DNA of 64,000 bases from Undaria pinnatifida (taxonomy: Eukaryota; Sar; Phaeophyceae; Laminariales; Alariaceae): assembly GCA_012845835.1 (NCBI GenBank), contig JABAKD010000021.1:12332795-12396794 (forward strand), in the 5' to 3' direction. Position numbers and translations under genes: made by a program. Shown piece after piece: positions 12,201-24,200 of this stretch. The notes under the pieces are model-generated. The model worked only from the letters and a program-made list of their open reading frames with translations. It ran no database searches and was not told the DNA's origin. Every line of letters begins with the position of its first letter. Positions within the stretch are counted from its first letter, which is position 1.

Positions 12201-15200
12201 TGGGCTACATCTCATCTGTTCCTCTGATGGACCTTCTCTTGAGAGGAACTCCGACCTTCCTCGCGCTGTAGTGCAATCCGCGTATTAAGCACTGCAGTGG
12301 ATGCAGTAAACAGGAACTCTTTGAAATCACAACTACCGGTATGCATTGTCTACTGAGTGTGCTACACTGCTGTTGGAGTGCAACTCTAGATATAGAGCTT
12401 TCACGGCCTAGAGCCTTACAAGAAGTAAGATGAACCACAACAACAACGATGACAGCGACATCAACTACAACGGCCGCGATCACAACATCAAACGGCAACA
12501 CCAAGAACAAACAGCATAATCTTAACGCCTTTCCAACTGTAAAACCGTTTTGGGGGACAATTGCTTGGAATTAGTAGAGGGGGAATTTTGGGGCTCTGAA
12601 GGGGTTACAATTGAGCAACAACAAAACAACAGCAACTTGATAATGAGCAGCACCATCAACAAAATCAACATCAAACACCGACACCAAAGCAACATCTACA
12701 CAGAACATCAACACCACAAATGCCAGCACCAACAACCAAAAACAACCCCAGCAGCAACAACAGCAACAGCAACACCAACAACGACAACACCAACAACACA
12801 CCACAATCCAATAACTACCAACAACAAAGACAAGAACACCACTACCACTACTGCTGTAGCACATACCACCAACAACAACAGCAGTAACGCTCTACATGTT
12901 TAAACTCCAAAACTTTACCGAGGGGACAGACCTACGAGAGGTCTGCTGTTGAGCTGCCTGTCTGTTGCCGTTGAGATGCGCGACACCGGCATTATAAAGC
13001 AACCTTTCGCATCATACGATGTACTATAAATACGTTGAACTGTCTGCTTGTTGTTGTTGAAGTTGAAGTTGAGGTGCGCGACATCGGCATTTTTCAGCAG
13101 CGTATAATGTGTGCCTTGGTACCAGGTACACTTCAATGTAGTATCATACATACAGCATATCATACTATTAAATATCAATAATACCAATACGTACTACACG
13201 ACCTCCATGTCGGCAAATTTAACGTGTACAACTTATCGAGTTTGAACACACACGCCTTAGCTGTGAGATCGAGGATTTCGTCTAAGAAGCTCGTACGTAG
13301 AGCGGGTACCCCCATTCGGTTGTTAACCCTTTTAGCACCGCACTCCCGACATGTGGACAAAACACATGGAATTAAACTCGATTTTTCACCGACCAAGTGC
13401 TCGAAATCTGCAGGCTCATCGGCTACAAACGGTAGTGGCGGAAGGTGGTAGGAAACATCTGGAAGTTGGAAGAGAGTTAACTCATTTAGCACCGCACTCC
13501 CAACATAGGGACAAATCACTTGGAGTTAGACTAGGATGATCTTAAAAGGTTGGAAACGAGTTAACCTATACAGCACCGCACTCCCAACATGAGGGCAAAC
13601 CACTTGAACTTGGACTAGGATTCTTTTTCGGAGTCCAAAATGGGTTAAGCGCGGTTAAAACCGCTTGAAAAAAAAACAAGCACAGGCAAAAAGCGGCGTG
13701 TAGTCAAGAGCGCCTATTTCGGCTTGTCATAGGGAGGTCTTGACCCCTATAGAGCCCCGAGAACCCTCCATATACTACCTCCAAGTGAATTCTCCCCCAA
13801 AAGGAGCTCCCGGTCGTAGCTAGTATAGGGGCAACCACTGTAAATACGTGCTATTAATACCTACCAGGTATGTGTGATGCTTGAAACGCGAGCGCTACGG
13901 AGTGCATAGGTATGTCCGCACGTCGTCATGCAGGATATGTATATACGTCGGTGATCCACCTGAGTGTTATCAAAAGTACCAGGATCAACAGGACGGTATT
14001 ACAAGGATTGCCTGTCGACGATAAATATTTCACGAGCCCACCCACGAGGGACCTTCCATAAGGTTCCACACGTTGGACACGTCACGATCTACTTCATCTA
14101 GATTATATACTTGTCATTATGTCAACACAATATACCGACGCATTCCACAGCCGTCAGATTTTGTCCCCCTCAAAAAACGGTTTTTATAGCTTCCGCGCAG
14201 AGACTGACCAACATCACGCTATTGACCCTCTGGTACAAGCTGCACTGCTGTAGTTCTAAGGGAAATTGCCGACCTGTATCCTGAAGGAGGATACGTACAC
14301 ACAGTGGTACGCTCGATCGGAGTATTACACACAGCTTGCAAATAAGAGTTCCGACGAAATCTCCGATCTCACAGCTGGAGGGTATTTGTTTTAAAAATAA
14401 TATGCTACCTGGTATGCAAGACCTGCGTAGTGCAGACCCGACCAAGGAGACCTGTGCTCGAGTTTCGACGAAATCTTCGATCCCACAGCTGGAGCCCATT
14501 TTAATTTTTCCAATGAGCTATGTAAGGCCTGGGTAGTACAGACCCAGCCCAGGAAACCTGTTCTCGGGTTTCGACGACGCCTTCGATCTCACAGCTTGAT
14601 TGTATTTTCATTCTTGTAAGATGCTATGCAAGACCTGGGCGGTACAGACCCAACCCAGGAAACCTGTGCTCGAAGAAAAGATGATGCAGATCATCCGGTG
14701 CTCACCCAGCAACATGATCTGTGGACCACGGAGGAAGTACACAGGAGTATGCGACGCTAGTTAATATTTTTTTACTTGCGTCCGGGCTCCAGTTCTTACG
14801 TAAGACGGGGTGCGCCCTACACTATTGTCAGTACGAAAGAGGCCAGGTTCTTATTTTTCGTCTAAAAAACTTCAGCCTATAATCCTCAACCGCCAAGTTT
14901 TTAAGCGTTGAACTACTGTAGATTAGAGAGCCATTTTCGCCGAAGCACCAACCAGAGAGACCGCGAGTAGATTTTTTTTTATTTTTTCATTAATCCTTCG
15001 GCGGATGGGGAAAAAAGAAATGAACCCCTTTAGATCTCCAAATCCCCTTCCAATACTAATTTCAAGTAACTTGTCCCCCAAAACGGGTTTCCAGTGCAAA
15101 AGGCATCAAGTTCACCACACACTTCCACGCACTTTCATACATTTCGTGACATCTGATTTCTCCGACAAGCGGAACCGCTGTCACTTTTTTGGGGTCCTAG

Positions 15201-18200
15201 CACAACGATAAAGCAATTAATTTCAGGAGCGCGGCCTAGCCAACCACCGTGCAAGGAATACCAGGTAGATCGCGAATTGAGACATAATCTCCCCGACATT
15301 TAAACCGTTGTCTTTATCGGAATCACTACACAATTCAAGCAATCACTTCCAGAAGCGCGGTCTAACTAACAACCGTGTAGGGCAAAAACACGTCCAATGA
15401 CGGCCCGCCACAAAAAAAAAAACAGCACCGGTCTCCCCTTGAGGAGAGGTGGTGGGGGGGGAAGTTGAGTTTCGTCAGCCCCACAAGAGTCCAGACTCCA
15501 AACACGCAGTCACAGCCCATCTACAGAGAGGCTGGGATACGTGTTGGCATTGCGTCACCGAACCATAAAAACGAGCACCGGTCGCGGGCATACGACTGAC
15601 GTGTGGTCCACATGGAAGTCTACGAAGTACCCGGTGTTACAGGTGAACATACATGCCTGGCAGTCATCAGGACCAAATAGAGGGAGCAAAAAACAGTTCC
15701 ACTGGAATATCTACACTTTTGTGTATGCCATGGGTCTTGACTACCATGGTGGTCTTGCGTACCAGTGGTTGGGCTGCGAAAGCAACTGAGTTAAATCGAC
15801 ACACGACGCGTATCAAAATACGTGGAAGAGCGGTGAGCTAAAGCTTTATTTTTCCCCATCCGCCGGAGGATGAACAAACTAAAAATAAAATACAAATAAA
15901 AGTGGTCACGACACCTAATACGTCCATCGCAGGTTTAATGTCCATAATTACATGTTACTAGGTTTCGACTCACGAAAACGTAAACACGGCCGACCCGGGT
16001 TAGTACCCAGCTTGTAAAGGTGAGCATCGACCCCAAATTTGTCGAACTCACAGCTGACGCTGTAGGAACATTAGAAAAATCTTCATGAAATAAAATGAAA
16101 AACAGGGTAATAAGAACACCAGGCTGAGATTTACACCAAAATAAGAGATTAGGGAGCCGTTATACTGAAGATAGCGTAGAACGCACCCCGTCTCAATATA
16201 ATAAGTCTGTGGGGTGCTGCCCCTTGGAAATGCCTCTCGTGTAGCTGCGGTGCGGAGGAGACACCAAGGTGGGTCGGTGTCTCGGGTCTACCCGGAACGG
16301 AGTGAGGTTCCTCTGGTGACCTCAAACTTGCGTGTAACGAGGCGGCACAATTTAGGGGAAGGGGGCCTGGTATCCACATATCCAGCCTGAGCCAGCATTC
16401 CTGTTTCTTGTTGTTACTACTCGTAGGTGGCGTGTACTGCTGCTGTATGGGCGAGCGCCCGCGATGGAAAATCGCCGTCCGTCTCACTGCCTTCTTTGGA
16501 CATCTTCGGTCTAGCGTGGTCACGCGTATCGAAGCGCTTTCCCATTATTAACATTTTTTTTTTTTGTTCGAATTTGAATCGAAAAACAGAGGCGTTCTGT
16601 CAAACTTTTTTTTTTTCTTTTTTTTCTGGAATTCATTCGGGAGTGTTTTTTTCGCTGAGATAAGAATGAATATGGTGTAGACGGGTTGAGTGGTCCTGCA
16701 GTACCACTCGTCTGTATCATGCCGAGAGCATGTTATTTGACCTTGCAAGGCAATTCCGGTACCGCGATGTGCCGAGCCCCCCACTGTCGTCTAGCCCATC
16801 ACCACCGTCGGGTTTCCACATGTGCGCGATCCTGCATGCGTGTAACCGTCATTTTCTTCCATCACGTTGGTCCACCGAAGCACCACACAACACGCAGTGC
16901 AAGCAGGACACCGGCCATCGGCGTCACGTCAACTGCAACGACAGTAACTCGTAACCGACATATCAGATCCCTATCAATAACCTTCAAGATCACGGCCGGT
17001 CGCCCCGGTGGCGTATCAGGTTATCTTCGAGCCTGGTATAGGTCAGTTTCGTGAGTTCGAATCCCCCCGAGTGCACACTCGTACAAATTCGTGGGGACTT
17101 TTTCTTGTGGACAAATTGACTTGCGGAAAGCGCGAGAGCGTGAGTGAGCAACATTCGATGAAAAATCGAGCAGTGGGATTGCTGAACCCTATGCGCGATG
17201 AAAATTCAAGGCGACAACCGGGGGGAAGGGACGACACCTGTGACCACGGCTTGTCCAGAAGCTGGAAAGTAGACGTGTGTGAAGAAAAAAAAAAAAAAAA
17301 TCGATATTAGATCCTTGGTCCATACGATCCATCTGCATGGCCTATAAATAATGTTGCCAAGTGAACGCCGGAGGATCTGAAAAATTTAGCACACGTTTCT
17401 GGGCTGGATCTGCACTACACAGATTGCGCACAACTTACCATGACGACATGCATAGGATTTATATAATCTACAAGGGGCTTCGCCGGCGGCCGGGAAGGCC
17501 GCCGGTCGCAGGCGCGCATAAGCACAAAAGGAAGGATCGAGGTAAGACACGATGGCAAGAGATATATATGCAATTTTAATATTTATTTTATCAACAGTGG
17601 GGCGAGGAGAAAAACGGAAAAGGAGAAATATTAGCAGCATTCCCGGCGCAAGGAAGGGAAACAATTGAAAACAGAAGCCGGTATCTGATTCTACTCCGAT
17701 TATATACTTCGTACAGCACCAATAGTTTGGACAAAATGTAAATGAACAACAATGTGGAGGTTGGAGGAAAAAGCAGAAAAGAGACATACAAAAGACGCAT
17801 GGAAAAGCGACATGAATAATAATGCGGAGGGCAAGTAAAGAGCCGAAAGTGAAGGCAGGGAACGGCATAACATAAAAAGCGCAACAACAGCTGCATGGCA
17901 GCGCGAAGAGTTGCATCGGCGCGTGTTGATAATGTTATTACGCCGCCAGCAGTATAAACTCGATTTTGGTCAAGAACTGAAAACATGGGAAAATGCTTTG
18001 CATGAAATTATCCTCGTTTCAGCCAAGGCCAAAGATGTCGGTTGTCAGCGAGCTGCCGAGTGGTCGAGGTGTCGAGACTGTCTGCCGAGGGCTTTCGGGC
18101 TGTCATGACAAAGTGTCCCCTATCCCCGGGTAGGATAACGCCTCCATATCTCTTTGGAAACCCCTATATACTTAATATATGACTTTGTGTAAAGCTGGAC

Positions 18201-21200
18201 TTTTTTACTCGTGCGAGAGCTCAAGTGCACGATTCTGGTACTTCCCCCGACCCCAACCCGCTCTATCCGTGGGCACGCTGCGTACTCGAGGTCTATCGGC
18301 CAGCTGCATCATCGTTCCCCGGACACAACACGCTCACACAAGCGCGAGACAGCTTTAGAAAAAAAATACCCGCCGGTTTCAGTGAAATTGTCAGGCGTTT
18401 TTGGCAAAACGGGGATGTGATTGAATCATCCCCTGGTTTGGGGCTGTCGAGGCCGTCTGTCAAGTTGTTTTGCCCTCGACAGCCCGCCGAGGGGTCAGAA
18501 GTTTGACAACCGACATCTTTGGCCAAGGCATTGTTCACGAGAAGGAAACGGTCGGTACTTAGTGGAGCGCAGGGAACGGAGAGATGCAAACCTTACAGCA
18601 TTTATTTTCAAATACTGCCCTCACACAACAGCAACAGCAACTAACAACACCAGAATATCGATAAATCACTACAAAAATGACACCAATTCTACACGAAATC
18701 CTCATTATACCTGAAAAAATAAACACACGAAATAACAACGAACAAATAAAATTCACGCAAACTCGCAAGATTTCACTTGAAATCTCGAAAAATCATTCAA
18801 AATATCAGCCAAAATACATAAAATCACAAAACAGTACAACACGTAATCCTCACAATATCAAAGTAAGTCACACGAAATAAAAATAAAGCAAATCACACAA
18901 AAACCCAGAGTATCACTCGAAATTTCGACCGCAATTCCGATATATCTTGATCAATCGCAACAAAAAATCACGAAGTCGTACGACGTACACAGCACTACAC
19001 GAAATTCCGCACGATATTAAAAAAAAAACACACCAAATCATACAATATTACCTCAAACCACTCGAAATATCGCAACACAAATAAAGCGAACCACACAGAA
19101 CGAGTACACGAAATCCTCACAATGTCAACAGAAATTACAAAAGATGACACAAAAATAACCAAATCACACAAAATCACGAATTAATCACTCGAAATCTCGA
19201 GAAATTACTCGAAAGAGAAACAAAGATAAATAGAAAATCGCACAAAAATACCGGAGATCCTCGCAAAATATCAACAGTGAAAAAAAAAACAGAAAAAATC
19301 ACAAAATAATACAGTAACAACCAAGATCGATCGACATATACATGCTACCTCCAGTAGGCCCTCGATTCCCACCGCATTTAACGTACATGATACGTGCGAG
19401 AACGAGAAAAAAAAACATGGTTTTCTCGATACTCCATAGCCTCGTACCCCCCGTTCGCCCTCCCTCTGCCGACACGCCTCCGATTCGAGCACGGCCACGC
19501 CCGCCGTCCTCTCTGTATCAGGGAGGTTTCGTTGGTCTAGGCGGTGTGGGATGGGCACGCCGTTTGAGTTAGTTCGGAACCTCGCCGACTGGGGGTTCAA
19601 CTTTCGCTCGTTTTGGTGTTGCCTTGCTCCCTGTACGGGAATGTAAGAACCGATGGGGCGTTAGTATCAATATCCAAGAGTTCTTGCTTGCCGCCCAAAA
19701 AAATAGGCGCTCTGAAATTCTTTACACAGCAGTTCTCGCGCTGGAGCTCTGTACATGCTGGCATAAGTTTTTCTCTCTAAGCTGCTGGCGTAGGACGCAC
19801 CGTACGTAGCAACGTTGACAGCACAACATGCGTAGCTCCATTACAGCTGCTTCTGCTGTACAAATCACACGTGCTGCTGTAGAATACGTATAGCGTTCTG
19901 ATCCTGTCTCAGCAGAAAATTTGAGAGATGGCAGTTTTCGACGAAGCCTGGGTGGCATGTGTTCGTCGGGGCGTTTCAATTTTCTCTCAGATCCGAGCAT
20001 GCAGCCTCCCGTGCAGGCGCCCACAGTGGCGACGCCGGCCGGGTAGCCTGGGTCGAAGGTCAGATAACATGTACGGGAAAAAAAAACTCGCGCATAAAAT
20101 AGGCCCTGTCGGTAGCAAATGCGCCAAAACGCTCACAGGGCAGGATTTTTCGGAGATTTCGTCGTGAATCTCGACATCAAGGCCTCGCGCAGGCGCGAAG
20201 AAACCGCGCGGAGAGGCGGTCAGAGGCGGAAGCGGTCCGCAAAAGAAACGAAGTGTCAGATGACTACTATGAGCATATTTATACCATCCATATGACCTAC
20301 ACGATCTGTGTATATGATCCATACAATCTACGTTATCTATACGCTCTATATGAGCTATTACGATCTCTATGATCTCTATGATCAATACGATCTACGCGGT
20401 CTATACGACCTCTATGATCTAGTTCATTATCTGTCCGATGCGTGAAGAGTAGTGTACTACAAGAAAGGATACATACAAACAAACGTCAAGAAGCTTACTC
20501 AACTGGGACACAGCAGTGCGTTCTCGTGCAGCCATTCGCCCACTCCATAAAAGCTACAAAGCATAAGTGCACCACTGATATGAATAGTAGACGCCTCAAT
20601 ACAACAGCGAACTCCCCGGGACAAAATACGCGACAGCGCTCAAGTATTTCACAGTTAAGAATTTAACGCTCGGGTGTTGGAAAAAAATATGAACATGTTC
20701 TCTTTTTACTGAAAATAGTGTAAGACACACCCTATCTTGCCTAATTCTAGCCTGGTCAAAAATGAAGAGATTCTTAACTGGCATCGCATACTCTGACCCG
20801 TATATCACGCAAGATAACGCACGCCCTGGGGTGATAATACACCCCCCCCTGGGGTGAAAATACACTCTGGGGTGATGATACACCCCGCCTGGGGTAACAG
20901 CACCCCCCCTGGGGTGATAGCACACCCCCTGGGGTGATAGCACAACCCCTGGGGTGACAGCACACCCCCTGATAATACACCCCCCCTGGGATGAAAAAAC
21001 ACTCTGGGGTGATAATACACCCCCCGTGGGGTGATAATACACCCCCCCCTTGTATCCCCCCTGGGGTGATATCACACTCTCTGGGGTGATAGCACACCCC
21101 CTGGGGTGATAGCACACCCCCTGGGGTGATAGCACACCCCTTGGGGCGATAACACACCCCCTGGGGTGATAGCACACCCCCTGGGGTGATAACACACCCC

Positions 21201-24200
21201 CTGGGGCGATAACACACCCCCTGGGGCGATAAAACACCTATTGGAGTGATAACACCCCTGGGGTGATAACTCGAGCCGGTTTTCTGAAAAGAAGGAGGTG
21301 ACGCGCAAAGAAAAAGGTCGCCTTGGGAAGATCTGCTCGAGATACTTCCAGAGACACACCGCTCGGCGACTACACTCTCCCCGTTGACAAGGGATTCACA
21401 CGCAAAATATAAAGGTGGGTTTAGGAAAAATCTACTCGAGATAATATTTACAGAGACGAATTGCTCGGCGGTTACAGTCTCCCCAAAGTCGAGATCTCGA
21501 GGAAATCAACTCCAAAATTCGCCCGAGGGGGTGTTCTATCTTACGTGCTATACGTTCTATCTTACGTGCTATACGGTACAATGAGACAGCCAAAGGCCAG
21601 CAACAGCATAGAGCCGCACGTAAGGTATCCTATTAGTACAGGACGCGCGCCAAAAGCGAATGTCGCGATGGCTGTGGCGATCACTGCAGTCAGTGGGCAG
21701 TTACAACTCCGATGGCGGTAGCCAGACAGAACGACACGAACTCTACGTAGGCAAGGGGAGAGTACGCGCTTCATGCGCTCTCGTTATTTTTTATTCTTTC
21801 ATCTTAGCCCTTTGCCCCTATCCGCGGGAGTGGATCAAATACTGGCACCGCCACCACACATATGGAAAACCTGATACTGCTCTTTCCTAAGCCGAGCGCT
21901 AAGGGGTGACTTGTGCTTAAGAGGCTGTGGCTTGCGACGGCTCTAGGTTGACTCGGCCGCTTTGGATGCTGCCCTTGGAAAGACATTCGGCCGGATCGGA
22001 ATGATGTGCCTTAGAAATACTCTACGTTGATTGAGCCGCATAAAATTCCCCTCAGCCAACCAGAATGCGTAAATCGTAGCTAATTTAGGACGACATGTCA
22101 TTACTATCTGCCTTGAAATACTATCCGAAGTACATGCCACATGGGTGAGTTTCATCTATCAGACCGAATCACGAGCAGGCAACAATCGGGAGTACCACCA
22201 TTCATGTAGAGTACAGTTTCGTAAAACACGGAAGATAACACGCCCCCCAAGATGGAGCTCAGAGCGGATTTTGCCCAGACCCAAGGGGGAATACACAGCG
22301 AAAAATGGCATCTTCGGGAAGATATAGTCGACATTTTTCCATAGACGCGTCGCTCGGCGTTTGTCCTCTTGCCGTTCTCGATAAAGGTAGCCTCGAAATT
22401 TGCCTGGGGGAGGGTGCGTTTCCATATAGCGCCGATGCATGCCAGCCGGACATATCGGCACTACAGCGGCAGCCGAGAATCGTTTTGGTGATTGGCCGAC
22501 TCGAGAAGGGCTTCCCACCACGCCAAAGACATCGGCGTGTCGCAGGTCAGAGACGGCAGATACTGTCATGTCGCGCAAGCGTTGCCTGCGCCCGCGCCCG
22601 TACCGAGCTCGTAAAAAGAAGAAACAGCAGCACTGAAGAGCACGCACAGGGCGGCTCACTGACCGCGACAGGCACGTGAAGCCGGCAAGCGTGGATGAAC
22701 CCACGGTATACAGGCATACCACTTATACCTCATCAGATGCAGCAGGCAGTTGACAGGGTCGCAGCATCGCAGCAGCACAGCAGCCTTGACGCTGCAGCAG
22801 CACCAATGGCAGCAGAATTCAGCGCGATTCTCGCAGCACGCCCAGAGGGCAATAGACAGCAGTAGCGCGTGCCTGCTGTCCCCGTGTATCTACACACACT
22901 CTTTTCAAAGCACAACGGCTGTCCCTAGGCATGCTTCATTCTCTCTAGCAAACGCAATGAACACCAATTTGTAACAGATACTTTGTTTTCTTGCGTGCAG
23001 ACAAAGCTATCCGCTGTCTCTTGCTATGCGAGCTTTATGATTTCGGCATAATCAGTATCTCGCACAACGTACTCGTGCAACGACGGAGGTAGCATTTTTT
23101 AGTCCTTTCGTTTTCTGAATGGCGGGGCTCCTTAACCCCTTTAGAGTCCCCAAACCCCTCCCTTTACTAGCTTCAAGTAAATTTGTCTTTACAGCTGGAA
23201 ACCCGATTTTTGGACAAAAACACGTGGAATTTGTGTAGGGAGGGGTTATAGGGCTCTAAAGGGGTTGTTGTTTTCTCAATGGCGGGGCTCCTTGATCCCT
23301 TCAGAGCCCCCAAACCCCTCCCTATACTATTTCAAGTAAATTTGTCTTCACAGCTGGAAACCCGTTCTTTGGACAAAAACACTTGGAATTTGTATAGCGA
23401 GGGGTTATAGGGCTCTAAAGGGGTTATAACCCAAAATCATCCGCACTTCATTCCGGTTTCGCATTAAAAACGTTATTTGTATACCTAGGCCCATGGATTT
23501 GTTCATCAGATTGTACAGATTGCACTTTCAGATTACTCATAATCAGTTTTGGGATGTGGCATAGGGTTCCCCAAGCCACCATCCTCAGAAGGCAAATATC
23601 GCACCTTTACCGTATACCAGGTATAGCATGCGGCAACAACCACTAACTATGACAACAACAAAAACAGCACGCACGCAGACACGACTATAGCAGTTGCTAG
23701 CCGTGTTGCAGTAGAAGTGATCGTGGTGACTAGGTGCTATGGTGCTGACTGCTGACCGAGCTGCGTTGAACAGACCAGGTCATGGAGCGACGAACGGCAT
23801 GGTGTCGTGGAGGTGCTCCTGCGAAATCCAATAGAGTCGGGGCACACGCTAAGCCCGGAATGGCCGTGGAGACCACGACGGTAGCAGCCACAATCCCGGT
23901 GGCGGTAGCCAGAAAGGCGTAAACGAATGTTTTTTATAAAGCGGAATCTACGCGCTGTGTGCGCTCGCAAGTTTGAAAAAATCTTCTACGCAGGTCAGCT
24001 GCGAGTTCAATAAATGATCCCCATCTTTGAAAGCTGCGCGATATGCCAAATTTGGCGAATACAAAGGAGGAGTTCAGTTGACACACGATGTGCATGAAAA
24101 TATGTTATTCCTTCAGTGTCAAGCCAACATTGGAACCGCGACTACAAATAGGGCAAATTGGTATATTATAAAAATGAAAATACACTCCAGCTGTGAGATC

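Noticed and set aside
12550..12903. Asn/Thr/Gln-rich open frame
   Set aside because: Pure CAA/CAAC low complexity; all frames give similar biased peptides.
20596..21237. Long minus-strand open frame, Gly/Pro/Cys/His-rich, 213 codons
   Set aside because: It is produced by the palindromic 20-bp minisatellite, and other frames of the same array are open as well.
20827..21263. CRISPR-like array
   Set aside because: Units are contiguous without unique spacers, and the genome is eukaryotic.
22095..22147. First-exon candidate MSLLSALKYYPKYMPHG followed by GTGAGT
   Set aside because: Good donor, but no phase-compatible acceptor exon was found on the plus strand and the start context is ordinary.
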